Shown: in pieces, positions 16,208 through 23,648 of the stretch
How positions within the stretch are numbered: the first letter of the stretch is position 1
How the letters are laid out: every line of letters begins with the position of its first letter
Assembly: GCA_003669125.1 (NCBI GenBank)
Contig: QWQF01000195.1
Location: 1-35,600 of the forward strand
Origin: Planctomycetota bacterium
GTDB lineage: Bacteria > Planctomycetota > Planctomycetia > Planctomycetales > Planctomycetaceae
Reading direction: 5' to 3'
Length of the DNA: 35,600 nucleotides
The notes under the pieces: model-generated
Told to the model about the DNA's origin: nothing
Database searches by the model: none
What the model saw: the letters and a program-made list of their open reading frames with translations, nothing else
Position numbers and translations under genes: made by a program

Positions 16208-17299
16208 CTACGCGCTGAACAGGAAATGGCAGATGTCGCCGTCTTGCATGACGTAGGCTTTGCCTTCGACGCGGAGCTTGCCCGCTTGCCGGATGTCCTT
16301 TTCGCTCTTGTAAGTTTCGAGATCCGCCAAGGTGTAGACCTCGACGCGGATGAAGCCTTTCTCGAAGTCGCTGTGAATGACCCCGGCACTTTGCGGAGCA
16401 GTGGCTCCGATCGGGATCGTCCAGGCTCGGACCTCCATCTCGCCGGCCGTGAAGTAGCTCTGCAAGCCGAGCACTCGATACGCCTCACGAGCCAGCGCGG
16501 CCAGCGCCGGCTCAGCCAGTCCCGATGAAGCCAGCATCTCGGCGCGATCCGCTTCGTCCAACTCAGCGATCTCCGCTTCGAGCTTCGCGCAGACCGGCAC
16601 GACCGCCGCTCCGACCTTTGCCGCGAACTCGCGGACTTGCTGCACGAGCGGGCCTTTGCCCTCCAGATCGCTCTCGTCCACGTTGGCGACGTACAGAATC
16701 TTCTTCGCGGTCATCAGCCCGAAGCTGGAGACCGCTTTCTTCTCCAGTTCATCGAATTCCAGTTTTCGCAGCGGCTGCTCCGCGAGCAGGTGAGCCAGAC
16801 ATTTTTTGGAGACTTCGACTCGCAGCTTCGCCTCCTTGTCGCCACCGCGAGCCAGCTTCTCCGCCTTGGGCAGAGCGTTCTCCAGCGTTTGAATGTCGGC
16901 CAACATCAGCTCGATTTCGAGGACTTCGATGTCCGAAACCGGATCGACCTTGCCCGTGACGTGGATCACATCTGGGTCTTCAAAGCAGCGAACGACCTGC
17001 AAGATCGCGTCCACTTCGCGAATGTGGCTGAGGAACTTGTTGCCCAGCCCCTGTCCTTCGCTGGCCCCCTTCACGATCCCCGCGATGTCCACCAGTTTGA
17101 TCGCGGCCGGCACCAGCTTCTTGGGCACGATGTACTGACTGATCCGCCGCAACCGATCGTCGGGAACGCTGACGACTCCCTCGTTCGGTTCGATCGTGCA
17201 GAACGGATAGTTCGCGCTTTGAGCGGCTTTGGAGCTAGTGAGTGCATTAAACAGAGTGCTCTTGCCCACATTGGGCAACCCGACAATTCCCGCTTCCAT
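16208..17299 (-). CDS. ychF: Ribosome-associated GTPase/ATPase YchF (Obg family)
   Basis: 363 residues, the length usual for YchF/OLA1. Residues 7-14 (GLPNVGKS) are the P-loop, YPFCTIEPN is switch [11 protein letters not shown] is the G3 region, and NVDESD takes the place of the G4 NKxD motif, the change that gives this family its ATP preference. The C-terminal TGS domain follows ([16 protein letters not shown] to the [10 protein letters not shown] end). It is a cytoplasmic, translation-associated nucleotide hydrolase found in nearly all organisms. ATG 17299 matches the family start ([10 protein letters not shown]). A probable terminator lies about 50 bp upstream, so ychF probably has its own promoter. 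Confidence 0.97.
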   Translation of the reverse strand: MEAGIVGLPNVGKSTLFNALTSSKAAQSANYPFCTIEPNEGVVSVPDDRLRRISQYIVPKKLVPAAIKLVDIAGIVKGASEGQGLGNKFLSHIREVDAILQVVRCFEDPDVIHVTGKVDPVSDIEVLEIELMLADIQTLENALPKAEKLARGGDKEAKLRVEVSKKCLAHLLAEQPLRKLEFDELEKKAVSSFGLMTAKKILYVANVDESDLEGKGPLVQQVREFAAKVGAAVVPVCAKLEAEIAELDEADRAEMLASSGLAEPALAALAREAYRVLGLQSYFTAGEMEVRAWTIPIGATAPQSAGVIHSDFEKGFIRVEVYTLADLETYKSEKDIRQAGKLRVEGKAYVMQDGDICHFLFSA

Positions 17300-17347
17300 T
17301 GTGCCGCGACTACCTTTCAAAAGAATCTTGCTTCGACCTGCCCCGAC

Positions 17348-17389
17348 AAAAAACCGCCGATCGCCAAACACTCAGCGACTCGACGGTTT
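17348..17389 (-). terminator. Probable Rho-independent terminator
   Basis: On the minus strand AAACCGTCG (17389-17381) can pair with CGGCGGTTT (17359-17351), with one G-U pair and a 21-nt loop, followed by a run of six T (17353-17348). It lies 70 bp past the stop of the small membrane-protein gene and 50 bp before ychF, so it probably ends that transcript. The loop is long, so the call is moderate. Confidence 0.45.
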
Positions 17390-17458
17390 GATCGCAGAGC
17401 TAAATACCAGACCGCTCACGCAAAGTCACGCGGCGCGGTTCGCTCGGCAATTCAACGG

Positions 17459-17812
17459 TCACGTAAAATCGCGAGGCGGGCGAACCTTGTCCGGTGGCCG
17501 CAAAAAGCGACCTGCGGCTGCGACGGCCAACAGGATCGGCAGATATTTTCGAGGTGCTCGCACGACGGCGATGAACAGCGCGATGATCACCACCAGCTTG
17601 AGGACCGAGACCTCGGCCCATTTTCCCAACGTCCCGTCCTTCGGCAACGCCAGCCACAAGGCTCCGAGCACCACGCCGACTCGCGAACAAATCCCCTGCC
17701 AGACGTCGGCCGCGTCCTTCGGCCCCGTGAACAGCGAGATCACGAACCCGGTCAAAAACGCCAGCGACAGCCAGCCGACCAGACTGCGATTGATCGTCAC
17801 CTTTTGATCCAC
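17459..17812 (-). CDS. Small integral membrane protein of unknown function
   Basis: 117 residues from GTG 17812, with AAGGA 8 nt upstream. Three hydrophobic segments are seen: LVGWLSLAFLTGFVISLF, SRVGVVLGALWLALP and VLKLVVIIALFIAVV, with a fourth weak one (YLPILLAVAAAG) before a basic, Pro-rich tail (RPPDKVRPPRDF). No enzymatic motif is visible and I do not recognise the family. It is divergent from scpB across a 111-bp gap that holds a promoter candidate for scpB. It is followed by a probable terminator, so it seems to be a single-gene unit. The consistent hydrophobic pattern and good ribosome-binding site support it as real. Confidence 0.72.
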   Translation of the reverse strand: MDQKVTINRSLVGWLSLAFLTGFVISLFTGPKDAADVWQGICSRVGVVLGALWLALPKDGTLGKWAEVSVLKLVVIIALFIAVVRAPRKYLPILLAVAAAGRFLRPPDKVRPPRDFT

Positions 17813-17854
17813 GGACGCGATCCTTCGTTGAAAACTCGCCGGCGAAACAGCCTC

Positions 17855-17884
17855 TTGTCGCTTCGCGGCGAGCGGGACTATAAA
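17855..17884 (+). promoter_or_regulatory. Candidate sigma70-type promoter for scpB
   Basis: TTGTCG (17855-17860) and TATAAA (17879-17884) are separated by 18 bp and lie 40 bp before the scpB start at 17924. Match to the TTGACA/TATAAT consensus is fair, and AT-rich hexamers are rare in this G+C-rich sequence. No experimental support. Confidence 0.35.
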
Positions 17885-17923
17885 CCTACCCGCCTGGAAC
17901 GCCTACGGTTGGAGAGAACGCTC

Positions 17924-18724
17924 ATGGATGAGCCGCTTCCGAACGACGATGAACTTGACGAGCCGACTGCCGACGACGCAGTCGCGTGGGATCAGCCCTT
18001 GCTCGCCGATGATTTGGAGGCGGCCTATCTGCGCGCGCTCGAGGCGACGGACGCGATCGAACGCGAGATCGACACCGAGCCGTCCGTGTTACCGATCCCC
18101 GACGCCCCGCTGAATGTCGAACTTGCCAGCCCTTCACCGCAGACTTCACAACCGACGAAGCACGCGGTGACCGAACCGGCGACGCCCCGCGTTTCTGAGA
18201 AACAAGTCGTCGAAGCGGCGCTGTTCGTGGGCGGGATGCCGCTGACCGCCAAGAAGCTCAGCTCGTTGTTTCACACCGATCACGGCTTTGGGTTTGTCGA
18301 GTGCTTGCTCGATGAATTGAATCGGCAGTACGCCGACGAGGGGCGTCCGTATTCGATTACGTTGGGCGAGGGGGGCTATCGCCTGTCGTTGCTGCCGGAG
18401 TTCGAGTCCGTGCGCAACAAGGTCTTCGGCTACGGTCCCAAGGACGTGAAGATGACGCAAGACGCGCTCGAGGTCTTGTCGCTCGTGGCTTACAAGCAGC
18501 CGATCACGAAGTCACAAATCGAGGCGCTCGGCAAATCGAACGCCGGCTCGGTCCTGCGACAACTCGTGCAACGCGAATTGATTCGGATCGACCGCGCGCA
18601 CGCGCCGCAGAACTCGAAGAGCAAGAACGATCCGCCGTACTCGACTACGCCGCGGTTCTTGTCGCTGTTCGGGCTCGGCAGCCTGCATGACCTGCCCGTC
18701 GCTGAAGACTTCGCGTTCAAGTAG
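17924..18724 (+). CDS. scpB: Segregation and condensation protein B (ScpB), with an acidic N-terminal extension
   Basis: 266 residues from ATG 17924, with GGAGAG 7 nt upstream. Residues about 90-250 carry the two winged-helix domains of ScpB: VVEAALFVGGMPLTAKKL at the start, then ALEVLSLVAYKQPITKSQIEALGK, SVLRQLVQRELIRI and TTPRFLSLFGLGSLHDLP, all hallmark segments. ScpB bridges the SMC-ScpA complex and helps chromosome segregation. The first 85 residues are an extra acidic, disordered-looking stretch (DDELDEPTADD, DDLEAAYLRALEATDAIE). No scpA is adjacent. The stop codon TAG falls at the outer edge of an inverted repeat shared with the convergent DUF1501 gene. Confidence 0.95.
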   Translation: MDEPLPNDDELDEPTADDAVAWDQPLLADDLEAAYLRALEATDAIEREIDTEPSVLPIPDAPLNVELASPSPQTSQPTKHAVTEPATPRVSEKQVVEAALFVGGMPLTAKKLSSLFHTDHGFGFVECLLDELNRQYADEGRPYSITLGEGGYRLSLLPEFESVRNKVFGYGPKDVKMTQDALEVLSLVAYKQPITKSQIEALGKSNAGSVLRQLVQRELIRIDRAHAPQNSKSKNDPPYSTTPRFLSLFGLGSLHDLPVAEDFAFK

Positions 18725-18802
18725 GCCAGCGTTTCCTGGCTGCCCCGATTGTGCCAGCGGTGTCGTGTTCACATTCGGGCCAAGCTGGAAAGCCTGATCT
18801 AC
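18721..18802. repeat. 82-bp inverted-repeat element between scpB and the DUF1501 gene
   Basis: The left end (GTAGGCCAGCGTTTCCTGGC) and the reverse complement of the right end (GTAGATCAGGCTTTCCAGC) align with few mismatches, and the termini are GTAG and CTAC. The scpB stop TAG (18722-18724) and the DUF1501 stop TAG (minus strand, 18801-18799) both lie inside the terminal repeats. The left arm can also form a small hairpin (GCCAG/CTGGC, 18725-18740). It may also act as a two-way terminator, though no T-run is present. Confidence 0.65.
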
Positions 18803-20205
18803 GAGAGAATCGGCTGAATCACTTGCCCGCGACTGATGGCATACGGCCGGTTCTGGTTGTCGAAGAACTCGGTGTCGGGCGAATAGCCCAGGCAATGGAA
18901 CATCGTGGCCGTGATGTCTTCCGGCCGGACAAGCCCGCTGCGCGGATAGCCTCCCAGCGCATCGGATGCTCCGTGAACAACACCGCCGCGAACGCCGCCG
19001 CCAGCCAGCGCGACGGAGAAGACTGGACCCCAATGATCGCGGCCCGCGGCACCATTGATCTTTGGCGTGCGGCCGAATTCGGCCATGCAGACAATCAACG
19101 TGTCGTCGAGCATCCCGCGCTCTGACAAGTCTTCCAGCAGCGAGGCGAACCCATGGTCGGTTGGTGGCACGAGCACCTTGCGAAGTCGGTTCGTCTCGTC
19201 TGTGTGCGAGTCCCAGCACGGGTTAGACGACGGCTCGTCTGGGCCGCGAAACCAGTTCACTTGGACGAGTCGCACGTCGGCCTCGATCAATCGCCGAGCC
19301 AGCAAGCAACTCTGACCGAACGGCGTGTGTCCGTAGCGCTGCCGAGTCTTCTCGTCTTCCGCCGAGAGATCGAACGCTCCGCGCGACGCAGCGGAAGCCA
19401 ACAGCCCGTACGCTCGCTGTTGCTGTTCGCCGAACGGGCGCGAGCGATCCAATCGCTCGGCCGCTGCGGATTGCTGATCGAACAACTGCACGAGATCTCG
19501 CCGAGCGGAAAGCCGATCCAACGACATGCTCTCCGGCAACTGAAACTCGCTGATGCGATAGTCGGGCGCGTGCGGCTGACACCGAAACAGCCAGGGGTCT
19601 TGGCCGCGTCCCAGCAGACCTCCGTCCTGTCCGGGCCAAGTCGAGCCGTCCGTGTTGAAGATGTGATTCGGGAGTCGTACCGATGCCGGCAAATTCCCGC
19701 GCGGTCCCGCCAGGCGTTGCACGATCGAGCCCCAGTTTGGCCAATCGTTTGGTGGGCCGGGATTCGCGTTCTCGGCGTTCATTGGCACATGCGGCCGGCC
19801 GGTCAGCATGTAGTAGCCGCTCGACGAGTGCGCGTTGTCGTTCGTCGAGACCGCTCGCAGCACCGCCAGCTTGTCGGCATGTCCCGCCAGTCGCGGCATC
19901 AGCTCGCCGAATTGCACTCCCGGAATCTTGGTGGCGATCGGGCCGATCTCACCGCGGACTTCCTTCGGAGCATCCGGCTTTGGATCCCACGTCGATTGTT
20001 GCGGAGGTCCGCCCATCAGGAATAGCACGATGCAGGATTTCGCGGGGCGAAGGTTTTTCGGAGAAACGCTCTCTGCCGATGCGGACTGCGGAGCCAACAA
20101 CTGCGGCAGCGACAGCCCGCACGCTCCCAATCCGCCGACGCGCAGCATCTCGCGCCGCGGCAATCGGTCGCAAAGTTGGACACCTTGAGTTTGCAAGCTG
20201 AGCAT
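18799..20205 (-). CDS. DUF1501 family protein, Tat-exported
   Basis: 468 residues. A twin-arginine signal (PRREMLRVGGLGACGLSLPQLL) is followed by the DUF1501 start (KSCIVLFLMGGPPQQSTWDPKPDAP). Also seen are HSSSGYYMLTGRPH, WDSHTDETNRLRKVLVPP, TLIVCMAEFGRTPKINGAAGRDHWG and GVVHGASDALGGYP, the order usual for this family, which is related to the alkaline-phosphatase/sulfatase fold. Function is unproven; planctomycetes carry many copies, often beside DUF1549/DUF1553 genes, but none is adjacent here. ATG 20205 has GGAGG 5 nt upstream. Its stop codon lies in the repeat shared with scpB. It is divergent from the plus-strand operon that starts near 20388. Confidence 0.95.
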   Translation of the reverse strand: MLSLQTQGVQLCDRLPRREMLRVGGLGACGLSLPQLLAPQSASAESVSPKNLRPAKSCIVLFLMGGPPQQSTWDPKPDAPKEVRGEIGPIATKIPGVQFGELMPRLAGHADKLAVLRAVSTNDNAHSSSGYYMLTGRPHVPMNAENANPGPPNDWPNWGSIVQRLAGPRGNLPASVRLPNHIFNTDGSTWPGQDGGLLGRGQDPWLFRCQPHAPDYRISEFQLPESMSLDRLSARRDLVQLFDQQSAAAERLDRSRPFGEQQQRAYGLLASAASRGAFDLSAEDEKTRQRYGHTPFGQSCLLARRLIEADVRLVQVNWFRGPDEPSSNPCWDSHTDETNRLRKVLVPPTDHGFASLLEDLSERGMLDDTLIVCMAEFGRTPKINGAAGRDHWGPVFSVALAGGGVRGGVVHGASDALGGYPRSGLVRPEDITATMFHCLGYSPDTEFFDNQNRPYAISRGQVIQPILS

Positions 20206-20387
20206 CGTGGCCTCCGCAAGCAGTCACCGAAAAACAACCGAGGGCAAGTCGTCCCCCGCCTTGGCAAGGTATCGTAAGAAGACGGATCAAATCTTGTCGA
20301 TTCGGAAACGTCCCGCCAAACATCGGCCGGCCAAGTCCGGTTGTCACCGAAGTTCGAATTTTGCCGCGTCGCAAGGAGTTCGGCCTC
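20206..20387. other. 182-bp divergent intergenic region
   Basis: This stretch separates the DUF1501 gene (-) from the plus-strand operon and must hold a promoter for each unless transcription enters from outside. I see no convincing -35/-10 pair, terminator or strong palindrome. AAGGAG at 20373-20378 serves the chosen start at 20388. Confidence 0.4.
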
Positions 20388-21002
20388 GTGGCTCAACAGC
20401 AGCGTCGAAGTCCCTATGATTGGTCAGCCGCTCAACTGTGTTCGGAGAATCCTGTGACCACGCCCTCGAATCCGTTGTCTCTCAACGACGATCCGCTCGA
20501 CGAGATTCCTGACGCGTTGCAGGGGATCGCCCAGCGCTTGCAAGCCGCGATCAACGAGGTGCTCGTCACGAAACAGGACGCGGATGAGACTGCCGCATCC
20601 GACGCGGGTGAACGCGATGCATCGGTCGCCGCGGCCGGAGAGGTGATCGATCGGCGGCTGTATTTCCCGGACTCCGAAGGATGGGGGCTTGGCGTGAAGT
20701 CGGGACCGCGCGAGTACTGCTCGCATCGCAATCCGGGAGAGGAATGGTTTCATCTGTTGCTCGACGGCGAGCTGTTCCTGCAATTCGGCGAGGAGAAGGT
20801 CTGCCTCAACTGCGCGTTTCGAAATGGTCTGCTGACGGACGACCGCTTGTTCTGGCAGAAGGGACATCGGCGTCAGCGAGTTTTCCCTCTTCCGGATGTC
20901 GCACCGCCAACGGGTGACACTTCCGAAATCGCCACTGACCATCTCGACCAACCGCTGACGACGGAATACGTCCTTGAGAATCCGACCGAGAGGCAGACAT
21001 GA
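20388..21002 (+). CDS. Protein of unknown function, partner of the GH15-like protein
   Basis: About 204 residues from GTG 20388, with AAGGAG 9 nt upstream; a second GTG at 20454 with GGAG 6 nt upstream is a credible alternative. The N-terminal third is acidic and helical (LDEIPDALQGIAQRLQAAINEVL), the middle is low-complexity, and the C-terminal part is a compact domain (RRLYFPDSEGWGLGVKSGPREYCSHRNPGEEW, in pieces) with Cys at YCSH and VCLNC that could bind a metal. I do not recognise the family. The stop overlaps the GH15-like start by 4 bp (ATGA), so the two are translationally coupled and probably work together. No signal peptide or membrane segment is seen. Confidence 0.75.
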   Translation: MAQQQRRSPYDWSAAQLCSENPVTTPSNPLSLNDDPLDEIPDALQGIAQRLQAAINEVLVTKQDADETAASDAGERDASVAAAGEVIDRRLYFPDSEGWGLGVKSGPREYCSHRNPGEEWFHLLLDGELFLQFGEEKVCLNCAFRNGLLTDDRLFWQKGHRRQRVFPLPDVAPPTGDTSEIATDHLDQPLTTEYVLENPTERQT

Positions 21003-22327
21003 CGCACCCCATGGATGGTTTGATTCAAAACGACTACTGCATCGATGACGTGCGAGCGATCACTCAGCATTTGATTGAGCACAGCACGTTTCAATTTCCG
21101 ATGTTGTCGAGCGGGTTGTTCTCGGCCGCGCTCGCGCAGAGCCCAGACCTCGAATACACCGGCTACCAGAACGTCTGGGTGCGGGACAACATTCACATCG
21201 CGCATCACTTTCATGTGCTGGGCGAGCACGATCGCGCGGCGCGCGCGGTCTCGGCGATCACGCAGTTTCAGCACACGCAGCGCGGCAAGCTGCGAGACAT
21301 CATCGTCGGCAAGGCGAACCCGCAAAACGTGATGCTCCGGCCGCACATTCGTTTTGGTGGCGACAAGCTCAGCGAAGTCTCGGAGCAATGGGCTCACGCG
21401 CAGAACGACGCGATCGGCTGCTGGCTCTGGCTGGCGAGCAAACTGGCTCGCGAAGGTCACTGGCGGCCGACCGGTGACGACATCAAGTTGCTCTCCAACT
21501 TCGTGCAGTACTTGGAGGCCATCCGCTTCTGGGAGGACGAAGACAGCGGCCACTGGGAAGAGGCTCGCAAGGTCGAAGCCTCCAGCATCGGCGCGGTGAC
21601 GTCCGGGCTAACCGCGCTGCGGGAGTATTTCCTCACGATGGTCTCCGCTCAAATGCCATTGGGTGCGACGAAGTCGTTCATCGATCAAACCTGCCGCCGC
21701 GCGGAAGGGCTGATCGAACGCGGACACGCCGCGCTCAAAGCGATCCTGCCGAGCGAATGCGTGCAAGACGATCCCGGCAAGCGGAGGCGATACGACTCGG
21801 CGCTGTTGTTTTTGATCTACCCGCTGCAAATCGTCGACGGCGAGATGGCCGAGACGATCGTCACCGATGTCGTCACGCAGTTGCTCGGCCCGTACGGAGT
21901 GCGACGATATCTCGGCGATTCGTACTGGTGTGCCGACTACAAAAAACTGCTCGATCCGGCCAATCGCACGGTCGATGTCAGCGAAGACATGTCCGCTCGC
22001 GACCGCCTGCTGCAACCGGGGGGCGAGGCGCAGTGGTGCATTTTCGACCCGATCCTCTCGGTCATTCACGGACTGCACTACCAACAGACCGGCGATACCG
22101 GACAGCTCGAACTGCAAACTCAGCACCTCAATCGCAGCCTGAGGCAACTGACCGGCGACGACACATCGTTCCCGCCGCTGCGTTGCCCCGAGTCCTACTA
22201 CCGCGAAAACGGCGTGTGGGGGCCGAACGACATCACGCCGCTGCTGTGGACTCAAGCAAATCTGCGGTTGGCGTTACACTTCATGGAGCAAAGTTTGCTC
22301 GGTCCCGGAAAGGTTGCGGCTCACTGA
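20999..22327 (+). CDS. GH15 / phosphorylase-b-kinase alpha-beta-like (alpha,alpha)6-barrel protein
   Basis: 442 residues. VWVRDN at 59-64, SEQWAHAQNDAIG at 128-140 and WEDEDSGHWEEARKVEASS match the GH15 family and the GH15-like domain of eukaryotic phosphorylase kinase regulatory subunits. The Trp-Glu-Glu segment corresponds to the region of the general acid. PESYYRENGVWGPNDITPLLW near the end is also family-like. It is cytoplasmic. Enzymatic glucoside hydrolysis, or a regulatory role as in phosphorylase kinase, are both open; the sequence does not settle it. AGAGG lies 5 nt before the start. It overlaps the unknown upstream gene and ends 1 nt before mnmA, so a three-gene operon is likely. 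Confidence 0.88.
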   Translation: MTHPMDGLIQNDYCIDDVRAITQHLIEHSTFQFPMLSSGLFSAALAQSPDLEYTGYQNVWVRDNIHIAHHFHVLGEHDRAARAVSAITQFQHTQRGKLRDIIVGKANPQNVMLRPHIRFGGDKLSEVSEQWAHAQNDAIGCWLWLASKLAREGHWRPTGDDIKLLSNFVQYLEAIRFWEDEDSGHWEEARKVEASSIGAVTSGLTALREYFLTMVSAQMPLGATKSFIDQTCRRAEGLIERGHAALKAILPSECVQDDPGKRRRYDSALLFLIYPLQIVDGEMAETIVTDVVTQLLGPYGVRRYLGDSYWCADYKKLLDPANRTVDVSEDMSARDRLLQPGGEAQWCIFDPILSVIHGLHYQQTGDTGQLELQTQHLNRSLRQLTGDDTSFPPLRCPESYYRENGVWGPNDITPLLWTQANLRLALHFMEQSLLGPGKVAAH

Positions 22328-22328
22328 A

Positions 22329-23450
22329 ATGTCGAAGCGTGTCGTCCTAGCCATGAGCGGCGGAGTGGATAGCTCTGCCGCCGCGGTCTTGCTGCAACAG
22401 CAAGGCTACGAGGTCATCGGTCTTTTCATGCGCTCCGGCGCGACCGAAGAGCCGCAGGTCTGCAAGACGTCGCTCAGCAACGATCTGCCGATTGTTCAGC
22501 CGAAGGCTCACAAGCAGGGCTGCTGCAGCGCGTCGGATGCGTCGGATGCTCGACGAGTTGCCGATTCGTTGGACATCCCGTTTCACGCGCTGAATTTTCA
22601 GGACGCTTTCACGCGGATCAAGGATTACTTCGCCGACGAATACCTTGCCGGCCGCACCCCGAACCCGTGCGTGATGTGCAACAACTGGCTGAAGTTTGGC
22701 AAGCTGTGGGAATTCGCGCAGTCGGTCGGTGCGGATCACATCGCCTCCGGGCATTACGCGAGGATCGAGAGCAGTCAGGAAGCCGCAGGCAAGTCGGTTC
22801 CGGCACTTACACGTGGCCTCGATCGCTCGAAGGATCAGTCGTACGTCCTGTTCGGCATCCGCAAGGAAATCCTCGACCGGGTGATCTTCCCGGTCGGCAA
22901 CTTTAAGAAGCCGGAGATCCGCGAACTGGCTCGACAGACCGGACTGCGAGTTGCCGACAAACCAGACAGCCAAGAGATCTGCTTCATCCCAGACAACGAC
23001 TACGTCGGCTTTTTGGAACGCTATCGCGGTCACCACGACACGGCCGGCGAGATTGTGGACACCGAAGGGAACGTGCTCGGCCGTCACGAGGGCTATCAGC
23101 AGTACACGATCGGTCAGCGGAAACGACTCGGCATCACGTTCGGCAGTCCGCGGTACGTTGTCGCCGTGCAGCCGACGACTCGGCGAGTCGTCATTGGCAA
23201 GCGTGAAGACCTCATGGAGCCGACGCTGGAAGCCAATCGCCTCAACTGGCTGATCGACGATGTCCCCGACAGGTTTACCTGCCAGGCTCAGATTCGTTCG
23301 CAGCATCAATGCGCCGAGGCGGAAGTGCAGGTGCTCGATGAGGACAGTGTGCGGGTTTACTTCGCCGAGCCACAATTCGGTGTCGCCCCCGGACAAGCTG
23401 TCGTCTTTTACGACGGCGACCGCGTGATGGGCGGCGGTTGGATTGCCTAG
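22329..23450 (+). CDS. mnmA: tRNA-specific 2-thiouridylase MnmA
   Basis: 373 residues. The ATP-pyrophosphatase loop is SGGVDSS at 10-16. The catalytic cysteines are C117 (in NPCVMCNNWLKF) and C218 (in DSQEICFIPDN), both present. GHYAR, KDQSYVLFGI, GQRKRLGI and the C-terminal beta-barrel (VAPGQAVVFYDGDRVMGGGWI) agree with the family. It inserts sulphur at C2 of wobble uridine in tRNA for Lys, Glu and Gln. An insertion at about 38-68, ending in GCCSASDASDARR, is longer than in E. coli MnmA and occurs in a subset of bacteria. ATG 22329 follows the GH15-like stop by 1 nt; the longer frame from 22314 overlaps that gene and is not preferred. Confidence 0.97.
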   Translation: MSKRVVLAMSGGVDSSAAAVLLQQQGYEVIGLFMRSGATEEPQVCKTSLSNDLPIVQPKAHKQGCCSASDASDARRVADSLDIPFHALNFQDAFTRIKDYFADEYLAGRTPNPCVMCNNWLKFGKLWEFAQSVGADHIASGHYARIESSQEAAGKSVPALTRGLDRSKDQSYVLFGIRKEILDRVIFPVGNFKKPEIRELARQTGLRVADKPDSQEICFIPDNDYVGFLERYRGHHDTAGEIVDTEGNVLGRHEGYQQYTIGQRKRLGITFGSPRYVVAVQPTTRRVVIGKREDLMEPTLEANRLNWLIDDVPDRFTCQAQIRSQHQCAEAEVQVLDEDSVRVYFAEPQFGVAPGQAVVFYDGDRVMGGGWIA

Positions 23451-23648
23451 TCGCTCAGGCTGGAATGCCTTTGCGTCACACACAGACGACCGCGAGTTCT
23501 TTTGGTGCTTAACTCGTTGCGGCAACAGAAATTCCCGGAGACGACGGCCTCGGCATCTGTAGAATCCGCGGGAACTAAATCTAAGGCAGCCCCCTCTTGG
23601 CACGTCCTTTCCCCAGAGTGATGGTCGGCTCAAACAGCGAGGATTCCC
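23451..23648. other. 198-bp intergenic region before the giant gene
   Basis: Just after the mnmA stop, 23456-23470 (CAGGCTGGAATGCCT) resembles the arms of the 82-bp element at 18721. The rest holds no clear palindrome or terminator. TAGAAT near 23560 could be a -10 box, but no matching -35 is seen. GAGGA lies 5 nt before the giant gene's start at 23649. Confidence 0.4.

Noticed and set aside
16637..17923. N-terminal extension of scpB by more than 400 codons
   Set aside because: The extension is antisense to ychF and the small membrane protein; ScpB proteins are short and a good ribosome-binding site precedes ATG 17924.
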